Of a stretch of 64,000 bases of DNA, positions 54,225 through 61,645 are shown piece after piece. The notes beneath the pieces are model-generated. The model saw only the letters and a program-made list of their open reading frames with translations, searched no databases and was not told where the DNA came from. How positions within the stretch are numbered: the stretch's first letter is position 1; each line of letters starts with the position of its first letter. The position numbers were made by a program, and so were the translations under genes. Origin of the DNA: Oceanicaulis sp. MMSF_3324 (lineage in GTDB: Bacteria; Pseudomonadota; Alphaproteobacteria; Caulobacterales; Maricaulaceae); NCBI RefSeq assembly GCF_030733545.1, contig NZ_JASHIU010000003.1, positions 124,001-188,000 of the forward strand. The letters run 5' to 3'.

Positions 54225-54257
54225 CAAAAAAATGGTCCGACGCCGAGCGCCGGACCA
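54225..54257 (-). terminator. Intrinsic terminator of the phasin gene
   Basis: On the minus strand TGGTCCGGCG and CGTCGGACCA pair with one mismatch around CTCGG, followed by TTTTTTTG. It lies 60 bp past the phasin stop. Confidence 0.85.
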
Positions 54258-54316
54258 GTCAGGGAGGAAAGCGGGCCAGACGGCGCGTCGAGGCGCCGCC
54301 CAGCGATCCGGTGCGC

Positions 54317-55003
54317 CTAGCGCTGGGACTGCATCAGTTCCAGAGCGGCGGAAAAGCGATCATTGATCGGCTTGAAGGTGTCCTTGACCAGATTGGACAT
54401 CAGGTCGGAATTCTTGTTCATCTCGGACATCAGCGCATCCATTGAGGATTTGGCGTAGTCAGACTGAATTTCGAGAACTTCCTGGACCGACTTGGCGCCA
54501 GCCATGGATTTGGCGGCGGCCACGCTGTCTTCCATGGACTTCTTGGCGAAGGCCAGGTTGGCGGCGCTGAAGTCTTCCAAGGATTTGGCGGCCGTGGTGC
54601 TCGAAGCGATCACGGCGTCCACAGTGTCCTTGTGAAAGGCGCTGAAGTCATTCACGGCCTTCATGGACTTTTCGAAACCGTCTTTCAGCGCGTCGTTGGA
54701 CGCGGTGGTCATGGTTTCAATGGTGTCCTTGGCGGTGCTTTTGGCGGCGGTCATCGACGTGTCTCCAGAATATTTGCGAGGGGGCGAGGGTTTTCGGGTT
54801 TTGCTTTGGCCCGGCGTCTTTTTGGCGGGTCGCTTGGCCGGCGCTTTCGCGCTGGTTTTGGCGACTTGAGCCGGTTGCTTCGCCGGCTCCACAGCAGCCC
54901 TGGTGTTCGCTTCCGATTGATCCGCCTGCTCCGGCTTCGCCGTTTCAGCGGCAGCCGTTTCGGGCGTCTCAGACGCAGTTTCCTTCGGAGTCGCGTTCGC
55001 CAT
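54317..55003 (-). CDS. Phasin family protein
   Basis: The 228-aa protein has a long Ala/Lys/Pro-rich N-terminal part (SAKAPAKRPAKKTPGQSKT, histone-like) and a C-terminal phasin_2 domain. In the latter, SMTAAKSTAKDTIETM near residue 83, DAVIASSTTAAKSLEDFSAA and IQSDYAKSSMDALMSEMNKN form amphipathic helices. Phasins coat polyhydroxyalkanoate granules. ATG 55003 follows GGAG. An internal ATG at 54754 has a stronger site (GGAGACACGTCG), so a short 146-aa form is also plausible. A PhaR-like operator lies upstream. Confidence 0.85.
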   Translation of the reverse strand: MANATPKETASETPETAAAETAKPEQADQSEANTRAAVEPAKQPAQVAKTSAKAPAKRPAKKTPGQSKTRKPSPPRKYSGDTSMTAAKSTAKDTIETMTTASNDALKDGFEKSMKAVNDFSAFHKDTVDAVIASSTTAAKSLEDFSAANLAFAKKSMEDSVAAAKSMAGAKSVQEVLEIQSDYAKSSMDALMSEMNKNSDLMSNLVKDTFKPINDRFSAALELMQSQR

Positions 55004-55043
55004 GTTGGGCTCCATGCGCTACCTGTGTCGTTCGCAGGTGCAG

Positions 55044-55074
55044 CATATATGCGCCCGAATCCCCGCCCCGTCAA
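55044..55074 (-). promoter_or_regulatory. Promoter of the phasin gene
   Basis: On the minus strand TTGACG (55069-55074) is followed by a TATATG-type -10 (55044-55050). The -10 lies within GCATATATGC, a 10-bp palindrome at 55043-55052. The spacing (18-19 bp) is slightly long. Confidence 0.5.
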
Positions 55075-55081
55075 GCCATTT

Positions 55082-55096
55082 TTGTGCGCTGCACAA
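55082..55096. promoter_or_regulatory. PhaR-like operator upstream of the phasin promoter
   Basis: TTGTGCGCTGCACAA is TTGTGC-GCT-GCACAA, a perfect inverted repeat with a TGC-N3-GCA core. It ends 8 bp upstream of the phasin -35 box. This TGC-N3-GCA pattern matches known operators of the phasin repressor PhaR in other alphaproteobacteria. Confidence 0.6.
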
Positions 55097-55173
55097 TTTG
55101 TCGCGCCCTGTCTGGGCAGAAAATTTCGGCACGGTTAACGCTCAGGCAAGAGCTTGTAGCCCATCTTGCCCGC

Positions 55174-56430
55174 ATGTCTCGTTTCATTCTTGTCCTGCTT
55201 AGCGTTCTGAGCGTCTTCGCCCTCACCGCCCGCGCCGAGGCGAGAGAGCGCTACGCCGCTTTCGTCGCGGATATGGAAACCGGCGAAGTCCTGCACGCGC
55301 GCCGGGCGGACGCCGAGCGCTATCCCGCCTCGCTGACCAAGATGATGACCCTCTACATGCTGTTCGAGGCGCTGGAATCCGGCCAGGTCGCGCTGGATGA
55401 CACCATCACGGCCTCGGCCGAAGCGGCTAGCCGCCCCGCCTCCAAACTCGGCCTGCGCGCCGGGCAGACCTTGCGGGTCGAAGACGCCATCCGCGCGCTC
55501 ATCATCCAGAGCGCCAATGACGTCGCTGTGGCCGTGGCCGAGCACCTGCATGAAGACGAAGCGCGGTTCGCCGCCGTCATGACCCTGCGCGCCCGCGAGC
55601 TGGGCATGACCAATACGGTGTTCCGCAATGCGTCCGGCCTGCCCGACGCGGCCCAGCACACCACGGCGCGGGATGTCGCCCGCCTCGCCTACGCCCTGCA
55701 CCAGGACTTTCCCCAGTATTATGGCTATTTCAGCGAAACCCGGTTCCGCTGGAACGGCGTGACGCACCGCAATCACAACTCCCTGGTCGGCCGTCAGCAA
55801 GGCGTGGACGGGCTGAAAACCGGCTATATCCGCGCGTCGGGGTTCAATCTCGCCGCCAGCGCCGAGCGGGACGGGCATCGCATTGTCGCCGTGGTGATGG
55901 GCGGGGTCTCCGCTTCCGTGCGTGACGCTCATGCCCGCGAACTCATTGAAGCGGCGTTCTCCGCGCTCAACGCCCGGTCCGAAGGCCGGATGCTGGCGGC
56001 CATGAACATGCCGCGCCTCAATCCGGTGCGTGAACAGGAAATCCTCACCGCCGAGCTCACCACCCTGCCCGCCCAGACCGCCCAGGGCTCCGCCCCCGGC
56101 GCACCGGCGGCCCAGGTCGAGCTGACTGATCTGGATGCTGCGCCGCGTCCACGCCCTTTCACGCCGGCTGCAACACCGGAAGGCTGGTCGGTTCAGGTCG
56201 GCGCCTTCACCTCCCAGGCCGCCGCTTCGGCGCGCCTTGAGAGCGTGGCCATGATGGGATTGCGCTCACTGCTAGGTGAGGCCCAGGCGCGCGTTGAACC
56301 GCTCGAACGCAATGGCCGCCAGCTCTGGCGCGCCCGCTATGCGGGGCTCAATGGCGACAATGCCCGGTCGATCTGCCAGCGTCTCGAGGCGAGCGGGGAA
56401 TCCTGCTTCGCCGTGCCGCCCGCGGCCTAA
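55174..56430 (+). CDS. D-alanyl-D-alanine carboxypeptidase with C-terminal SPOR domain
   Basis: The 418-aa protein has a signal peptide (MSRFILVLLSVLSVFALTARA). It has the three active-site motifs of the low-molecular-weight penicillin-binding proteins: SLTK (PASLTKMMTLYM near residue 52), SAN (IIQSANDVAVAVAE near residue 110) and KTG (DGLKTGYIRASG near residue 213). A C-terminal SPOR domain is seen (GWSVQVGAFTSQAAASARLE near residue 335), so the enzyme should go to septal or denuded peptidoglycan. It trims the fifth D-Ala from muropeptides. It is divergent from the phasin gene. Confidence 0.93.
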   Translation: MSRFILVLLSVLSVFALTARAEARERYAAFVADMETGEVLHARRADAERYPASLTKMMTLYMLFEALESGQVALDDTITASAEAASRPASKLGLRAGQTLRVEDAIRALIIQSANDVAVAVAEHLHEDEARFAAVMTLRARELGMTNTVFRNASGLPDAAQHTTARDVARLAYALHQDFPQYYGYFSETRFRWNGVTHRNHNSLVGRQQGVDGLKTGYIRASGFNLAASAERDGHRIVAVVMGGVSASVRDAHARELIEAAFSALNARSEGRMLAAMNMPRLNPVREQEILTAELTTLPAQTAQGSAPGAPAAQVELTDLDAAPRPRPFTPAATPEGWSVQVGAFTSQAAASARLESVAMMGLRSLLGEAQARVEPLERNGRQLWRARYAGLNGDNARSICQRLEASGESCFAVPPAA

Positions 56431-56873
56431 TCCTTCAACAGAACGTCGCGCGCTTCCTGCACTTTGGCGGCCAGCGCATCCGATCCGCCCTGATCGGGAT
56501 GAACCCGCTTCATCATGGTGCGATGCGCCTGACGGATGGTCGCTTCATCCGCATCCGGCCCCACGCCGAGAATGGCGCGCGCCTCCTCCTTGCTCATGCC
56601 GGATCGAGAGGATGGGCTCGAAGCCGATTGCTCGCTCCGGCCGCGTGCGGGTTTGCGCCCCATGGCGACGCCCAGAAACCCCAGCGCCGCGCCAATCAGG
56701 GGAATGCCGGCCACGGCAAGGCCGCGGATCGTCAACAAGCCGCCCACCAGCAAGCCGCCCAGGCCCAGCACCCAGCGCAACAGGTTCGCCGCCTGTTTCG
56801 ACGGCAGGCGCGCCATGAGAATGGTGACCACGACAGCCGCCAGGATCAGAGTGACGAGAATGTATAAGATCAT
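56427..56873 (-). CDS. Membrane-anchored J-domain protein
   Basis: The 148-aa protein has two N-terminal hydrophobic segments (about 3-20 and 35-72) and a C-terminal J domain: EEARAILGVGPDADEATIRQ near residue 96, then HRTMMKRVHPDQGGSDALAA with the HPD motif (near residue 124). The layout, membrane anchor plus C-terminal J domain, resembles Tim14/Pam18. It should stimulate an Hsp70 at the membrane. It ends in a 4-bp overlap with the carboxypeptidase gene. Confidence 0.88.
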   Translation of the reverse strand: MILYILVTLILAAVVVTILMARLPSKQAANLLRWVLGLGGLLVGGLLTIRGLAVAGIPLIGAALGFLGVAMGRKPARGRSEQSASSPSSRSGMSKEEARAILGVGPDADEATIRQAHRTMMKRVHPDQGGSDALAAKVQEARDVLLKD

Positions 56874-56892
56874 GGCCGGCCCGGAACTCGCT

Positions 56893-57756
56893 TCAGAACG
56901 GGAAAGGTTGTCCGCTCAGCCCGGGTAGTTTGAGCACGATCATCAATTCGCGCAATTCCTGTCGTGCGGCCACATGGCTCATCGTGAAGGTCATCGACGA
57001 GCCCGCCTCGGTCAGGTCCAGCAGCGTCAGCCCCGCCGGGAACAGCTCGCGGTAGATGACGCGTTCTGAAAAGCCGGGCGCCAGACGAAACCCGACGCGC
57101 TCGGACAGCGCCTTCAGGCCACGACCGACGCGGCGCTTGTTGCGAGAATCCAGATTGGAGATCCGGTTGCGCATGACCAGCCAGTCAATGGATTTGCGGT
57201 CGCGCATGGCCTTGCGCTTGCGGCATTCCCAGACCATTTCGGAATACACGCTGGGCCGGCCCACTTCGAACGTATCGCCATCGATCTCCGCCAGCAGCGC
57301 AAAATCGATAAAGCTGTCATTGATGGGCGTGATCAGCGTATCGGCGCTGGCATGGGCCATTCGGGCGTAATGGGTGTCGCCGCCCGGAGAATCCACGATG
57401 ATGAAGTCGCAACCGCGGCTCAATTGGCCCAGCGTCTCTTCCCAGGCCGCCTTCTCTTCCGCTTCAACATCGTCGAGCGAACGCGACTGGGAAACGGGCA
57501 AGCGCCCCTGCACCGGCATGGGCAGGGAGACGCCCCGGGCATCCGCCCAGCGGCGGCGATTGTCGAGATAGCGACTCAGACTCGCCTGGCGCAAATCCAG
57601 ATCGACCACGCCCACAGTCTTGCCCATCCGCATCAGCGCCACCGCCAGATGGATGGCGACGGTGGACTTGCCCGCCCCGCCTTTCTCATTTCCGACCACG
57701 ATGACGTGCGCGCCCTCTGCGGCGCGCTCCGATGACCCAACAGCGTCAGCAGACAC
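56893..57756 (-). CDS. mipZ: Division-plane positioning ATPase MipZ
   Basis: The 287-aa ParA/MinD-type ATPase has a deviant Walker A in VIVVGNEKGGAGKSTVAIHL (near residue 18), VVDLDLRQASLSRYLDNRR near 48, FIIVDSPGGDTHYARMAHA near 117 and LVMRNRISNLDSRNKRRVG near 191. This matches Caulobacter MipZ along its length. MipZ forms bipolar gradients through ParB and inhibits FtsZ polymerisation away from midcell. GTG 57756 is preferred because GGGGAG sits 8 bases upstream; a TTG at 57816 also opens the frame. Confidence 0.95.
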   Translation of the reverse strand: MSADAVGSSERAAEGAHVIVVGNEKGGAGKSTVAIHLAVALMRMGKTVGVVDLDLRQASLSRYLDNRRRWADARGVSLPMPVQGRLPVSQSRSLDDVEAEEKAAWEETLGQLSRGCDFIIVDSPGGDTHYARMAHASADTLITPINDSFIDFALLAEIDGDTFEVGRPSVYSEMVWECRKRKAMRDRKSIDWLVMRNRISNLDSRNKRRVGRGLKALSERVGFRLAPGFSERVIYRELFPAGLTLLDLTEAGSSMTFTMSHVAARQELRELMIVLKLPGLSGQPFPF

Positions 57757-57831
57757 GTTGACGACTCCCCAATACCCTGACGCTGCGGCGCTAGCATGCT
57801 CCGCACTCAATGGCAAAGTGCTGTTATGGAC

Positions 57832-58380
57832 CTAACCGGGCAGCGCTTCACCGGTAAAATGCGTCGGCTGGCACCACAGCCTGGCCGCCTGGGCCTGCGC
57901 GCACAGCGCTTGCGCCTCGCTGCGGGTGTCGAACGGCCCCGCCTTGAGCCGCAGGAACACGCCCTGATCCAGCTGCACGCGTTCGGTCCGCGGCTCGGTC
58001 GTGCTCAAGGCCGGCAATTGCACGCCCAACTGTCGCCAACCGATCACGACATTGTTCATCTGACGATAGGACGCCAGATGCGCGGCGTATAACAGGCTTT
58101 GCGCGTTCTCCAGATCCGGCGCCGGCGCCAGGGCGCTCATCTGCGTCTCACCGGCGGGTGCGGCCTCCATCGGGGCCTGAGGCCGCTCCAGCAAGGCGGC
58201 GCGCAATGCGCCCATCTCGGCGCTGGAGGCTTCGATCCGGTCCGGATGATGCTGGGCGGTCTCTTCAAGCAAACGCGCCAGTTCCAATGCGGGCTGCGCG
58301 CGCCCCTCGATGGAAGGCGCTCCCGTACTGACGCAGGCCGTCAGCCCGAGTGTCGCCATCATGACGAAGACCAATCGCAT
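57832..58380 (-). CDS. SPOR-domain lipoprotein
   Basis: The 182-aa protein begins MRLVFVMMATLGLTACVST, a signal peptide with lipobox LTAC, so Cys 16 should be lipidated. A helical linker follows (ARLLEETAQHHPDRIEASS). A C-terminal SPOR-like domain is seen (FLRLKAGPFDTRSEAQALCAQ near residue 142, then LWCQPTHF). SPOR domains bind peptidoglycan without stem peptides at the division site. A pair of cysteines inside the domain may form a disulfide. It is just upstream of mipZ on the same strand. Confidence 0.85.
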   Translation of the reverse strand: MRLVFVMMATLGLTACVSTGAPSIEGRAQPALELARLLEETAQHHPDRIEASSAEMGALRAALLERPQAPMEAAPAGETQMSALAPAPDLENAQSLLYAAHLASYRQMNNVVIGWRQLGVQLPALSTTEPRTERVQLDQGVFLRLKAGPFDTRSEAQALCAQAQAARLWCQPTHFTGEALPG

Positions 58381-58467
58381 GCCTATCCCCTAAACCGAGT
58401 CGCGTGCTTGCGAGTCTGCCACGGCTAAGGCTAGCGTGCAGCCTGTATTTTCGCCCAGGAGGCCGCC

Positions 58468-59340
58468 GTGTCCAACGGTCCCGAACTTGCCCTGCCCGCC
58501 GTGTACAATCTGGCTGATCTGCGCGCGCAGGTCCGGCAATGGCGTGCGGACGGATTGCGCATTGGCTTTGTGCCGACCATGGGCGCGCTCCATGACGGTC
58601 ATCTGGCCCTGGTCAAACAAGCGCTGGACACCGCAGACCGGGTCATTGTCAGCATTTTCGTGAACCCGACCCAGTTTGCGCCGGGCGAGGATTTTGAGTC
58701 CTATCCGCGCACGCTGGAGAGCGACGCCCAAAAGCTCGCCGAGATCGGCGCGCATCTCGTCTATTCTCCCGATGCTGGGGAAATGTACCCTGAGGGGTAT
58801 GTCACCACCGTCACGCTGACCGGTCCCACGCACGGCCTTGAGAGCATTTCGCGGCCACATTTCTTCAATGGCGTCGCGACCGTGGTCTGCAAGCTGCTCA
58901 ACCAGGTCCAGCCCGATCTCGCGGTCTTCGGCGAGAAGGACTACCAGCAGCTCATGGTGATCCGGCGCATGGTGCGCGATCTGAACCTGCCGGTCGAAAT
59001 TGCGGGCGGCGAAACGGTGCGCGAACCGGATGGCCTCGCCCTCTCCTCGCGCAATGTCTATCTCAATGCCAATGAGCGCGAGCGCGCGGCGCGCCTGAAT
59101 GTCATCCTGCATGACTTCGCCGAGGCCTTGTCCCGCGGCGACAATGTCGCCGACGCCCAGCACCAGGCCCAGCTGAAGGCCCAGACCGCCTTTGATGGCG
59201 TCGACTACGTGGTGGCGCGCGATGCCGAAAACCTGGAAGCCCTGCCCGCCGGCCCCATCGAGCGTGATGCGCGGGTTCTGGCGGCGGTGCGGGTCGGCAA
59301 GACGCGTCTGATCGACAATCGCGCTGCGCCCAAGACCTAG
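58468..59340 (+). CDS. panC: Pantothenate synthetase
   Basis: The 290-aa enzyme has the HIGH-like motif in FVPTMGALHDGHLALVKQAL near residue 31 and IFVNPTQFAPGEDFESYPRT near residue 61. FGEKDYQQLMVIRRMVRDL near residue 154 and the KMSKS-like ALSSRNVYLNANER near residue 190 complete the site. It joins pantoate and beta-alanine with ATP to make pantothenate. The start codon is GTG (58468) after CAGGAGG. It is alone on the plus strand, divergent from the SPOR lipoprotein. Confidence 0.97.
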   Translation: MSNGPELALPAVYNLADLRAQVRQWRADGLRIGFVPTMGALHDGHLALVKQALDTADRVIVSIFVNPTQFAPGEDFESYPRTLESDAQKLAEIGAHLVYSPDAGEMYPEGYVTTVTLTGPTHGLESISRPHFFNGVATVVCKLLNQVQPDLAVFGEKDYQQLMVIRRMVRDLNLPVEIAGGETVREPDGLALSSRNVYLNANERERAARLNVILHDFAEALSRGDNVADAQHQAQLKAQTAFDGVDYVVARDAENLEALPAGPIERDARVLAAVRVGKTRLIDNRAAPKT

Positions 59341-59341
59341 G

Positions 59342-59752
59342 TCACCAGGCGCCCAGCTCGATCAGCTTGCGTCGCAATTCATCGGGCAGATCCTCGCCGC
59401 CCGAATGCTCGGTCAGATCCGCCGGCGCATCCTCTGCCTTCAGATAACGCCAGCCCTGAAACGGGCGTCGCGGCGACGGCGCGGTGCGCACCAGTTTGTT
59501 CTCAAGCCAGATATTGCAGCGCTTGATCCCTTCGGAATCGTTGAACTCCTCAAGGTCGAGAACCGGCTGACGCACCTGAATCACGCGCTTGATCACCCAG
59601 TACAGGGATCCGCCGGCCAGGATCTCGTCCTTGCGTTTGGGCGTCATGCGTGTGGTGTGACGGGTCGGCTGACCGTCATGCCGATCCAGCCAGCCTTGCA
59701 GCTGCTCGATCGAATCCACACCCACGCACAATTTGACCAGATTTAGCGCCAT
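59342..59752 (-). CDS. DUF1489 family protein
   Basis: The 136-aa protein matches DUF1489 by MALNLVKLCVGVDSIEQL at the start, TRMTPKRKDEILAGGSLYWV near residue 34, VIQVRQPVLDLEEF near residue 57 and RRPFQGWRYLKAEDAP near 94. This family is conserved in alphaproteobacteria and has no confirmed function. It is convergent with panC (2-bp gap between stops), follows the exported acidic protein on the same strand, and lacks membrane or signal segments. Confidence 0.9.
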   Translation of the reverse strand: MALNLVKLCVGVDSIEQLQGWLDRHDGQPTRHTTRMTPKRKDEILAGGSLYWVIKRVIQVRQPVLDLEEFNDSEGIKRCNIWLENKLVRTAPSPRRPFQGWRYLKAEDAPADLTEHSGGEDLPDELRRKLIELGAW

Positions 59753-59761
59753 GGCGCCGAA

Positions 59762-60529
59762 TTAGTGCGACTCCGCCGCGTCAACAACCGCGCCGCCTGC
59801 ACTCGGCGTCATCCACTCCACGTCGAGGATGTCGATCACCATGCTCTCATTGAAGGACTGGAAAGCGGCCGAACCGGCGATGCTGAAGCGCAGGCTTTCG
59901 AGACGCGGGCCATTCACCACCTCATCGAAGACGTAATTCTGAACAAAGCTGAAATCCTCGATGCGGGCGGCGAAATTGGGCTTCACGCTTTCTTGCAGCT
60001 GAAGCTGGAAACGCTCCACATGACCGGTCTGCGCATTCACGCTCACTTCGCCCAGCATGGCCTCAAGCATGCGTCGCTCCGCGCCATCGGGTTCGCCCTC
60101 TTCATCGGGAAAGGCCTGGGGTGAGAAGCCGTAGATCAGGCGACCGTCCTGCTCACGCAGCAAGGCAGCCTCCGGACCGATGATGCGGCGCAGATCCTCG
60201 GGGTTGAAATCCTCACCGCCGAACCCGTCATCCTCATCGTCCCCGGACTCGTCGTCATCGGAGAACATGTCTTCCCAGAGTTCGCGCTCAGCCTCTGTCA
60301 GCCCTGCTTCAGAGGGCGAGAGCAGCATGTACTCGCTCTCCCCGTCCGCGGTTTCAAGAATGCGCACCGTGATCTGGCTCTCGGCATCGCCCACCATCAC
60401 ATCCACGCGCTGAGCGACAGGATCGTTCAGGGTGACCGACAGCGCCCGCTCCAGCGGATCGGGCAATTGCGCAAAGGCGGCGGAGGAGCACAGCGTGGCG
60501 CAAGCGCCCAGCATCAGGGTGCGAAACAT
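59762..60529 (-). CDS. Exported acidic hypothetical protein
   Basis: The 255-aa protein begins MFRTLMLGACATLCSSAAFA, a signal peptide with an Ala-x-Ala cleavage site. The mature part has a strongly acidic stretch near residues 85-105 (MFSDDDESGDDEDDGFGGED) between two folded-looking regions, then RIIGPEAALLREQDGRLIY and VERFQLQLQESVKPNFAAR. An acidic run of this kind may bind calcium or a basic partner. It is not recognised. ATG 60529 is preferred over an upstream frame to 60568. Confidence 0.75.
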   Translation of the reverse strand: MFRTLMLGACATLCSSAAFAQLPDPLERALSVTLNDPVAQRVDVMVGDAESQITVRILETADGESEYMLLSPSEAGLTEAERELWEDMFSDDDESGDDEDDGFGGEDFNPEDLRRIIGPEAALLREQDGRLIYGFSPQAFPDEEGEPDGAERRMLEAMLGEVSVNAQTGHVERFQLQLQESVKPNFAARIEDFSFVQNYVFDEVVNGPRLESLRFSIAGSAAFQSFNESMVIDILDVEWMTPSAGGAVVDAAESH

Positions 60530-60617
60530 GAGACAAGCCTCTTCGTCATCAGGAAGCGTCAGTGTCACCTTCCTAATGCGGCGAGACTAGGGCCGACAGC
60601 AGACAAAAGGCCTCAGC

Positions 60618-61559
60618 TCAGGCCGTAGCGCGATCTGTCAGACCGTCCTTGTCGGTGAGATCCACGTCAAACGTGGTTTCGCTTTTCGGCGCGGGCGCAA
60701 CCTGGCCGCCAAAGGCGCTCTGATAAGCCTTGAAGGCCTTGGACAGGCCCAGCTTGGCATAGGCCTGAACGCCGCGGCTCGATGTGGTGCGCGGGGTCCA
60801 TCCGGCCTGACGTATGACGCCATTAGCGTGATAGACGCCGTTCTGGAGCGTGGATTGGGGCGTGACTATCTCGACCGTGATCGACACGTTCAGCCCTTCC
60901 AGGTTTTCCACCCGGTGCGGCGCATGCAGGGGCCAGGACACGAAAGACCCCGGATCGAGGTCAATCTGGGCGGCGTGTTCATCCCAGGCCGGATCAAAGG
61001 GCACATCCTCGGTCTGGGTCTTGTGAAGAATCGCTTCCATGGACTGTTCATCCACGAAAGGCGCGCGCGGCGGATAGATACGGAAGCGCTTCTTGCCCTT
61101 GACGTGCAGCAACAGTGTTTCCGAGACATCCGAATGGAAAAAGACCTGCGCCCGCGGGCTGGAAATCAGGATGCCGCCATAGGCGCGCAACGGGCTGAAT
61201 CCCGGATTGAGACGCTTGAGCTGGGCGATGAGTGATTCAAAGATCGGCTTGTAGACCGGATCGGTATCCATCGCCTGGCGTAGATTGATCCACAGCTTGC
61301 CGTCACGGACGGCATTGATCAGCTGGCGCCCTTTCAGGTCCTCGCCCTCGCCCGCGCGCCAGCTTTCGCGATCGGTGGGATCATCGCCCATGGTGCAGAT
61401 ATCCGTCAGCCCCTTGGGGTGACGGTTCAGCAAGGCGGCCAACGCCAGTTCGCTGAACGCCGGATCCATGTGCAAACGGTGCCGGGCGGTTACGACGCCC
61501 TCACGGAAATCCTTCCGCTTGTCATCATTCCAGTCGATCAGCACAGGGTCGGTCATCAC
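60618..61559 (-). CDS. Cupin-like JmjC-domain oxygenase
   Basis: The 313-aa protein has a JmjC/cupin core. ISSPRAQVFFHSDVSETLLL near residue 133 gives the iron-binding H-x-D, VKGKKRFRIYPPRAP near residue 153 the lid, and FVSWPLHAPHRVENLEGLN near residue 206 the distal His. Such proteins are 2-oxoglutarate/Fe(II) hydroxylases of proteins or small molecules. The substrate is unknown. It is encoded 86 bp from the acyl-CoA carboxylase gene on the same strand. Confidence 0.82.
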   Translation of the reverse strand: MMTDPVLIDWNDDKRKDFREGVVTARHRLHMDPAFSELALAALLNRHPKGLTDICTMGDDPTDRESWRAGEGEDLKGRQLINAVRDGKLWINLRQAMDTDPVYKPIFESLIAQLKRLNPGFSPLRAYGGILISSPRAQVFFHSDVSETLLLHVKGKKRFRIYPPRAPFVDEQSMEAILHKTQTEDVPFDPAWDEHAAQIDLDPGSFVSWPLHAPHRVENLEGLNVSITVEIVTPQSTLQNGVYHANGVIRQAGWTPRTTSSRGVQAYAKLGLSKAFKAYQSAFGGQVAPAPKSETTFDVDLTDKDGLTDRATA

Positions 61560-61645
61560 AGGCGCTCCGTCGCAAACTGGGACGCTCTCGCATCCCCGAT
61601 CGCCGACGGTGCATCAGACGGGCCAAGCCTTTGATCGGGGGCGGA

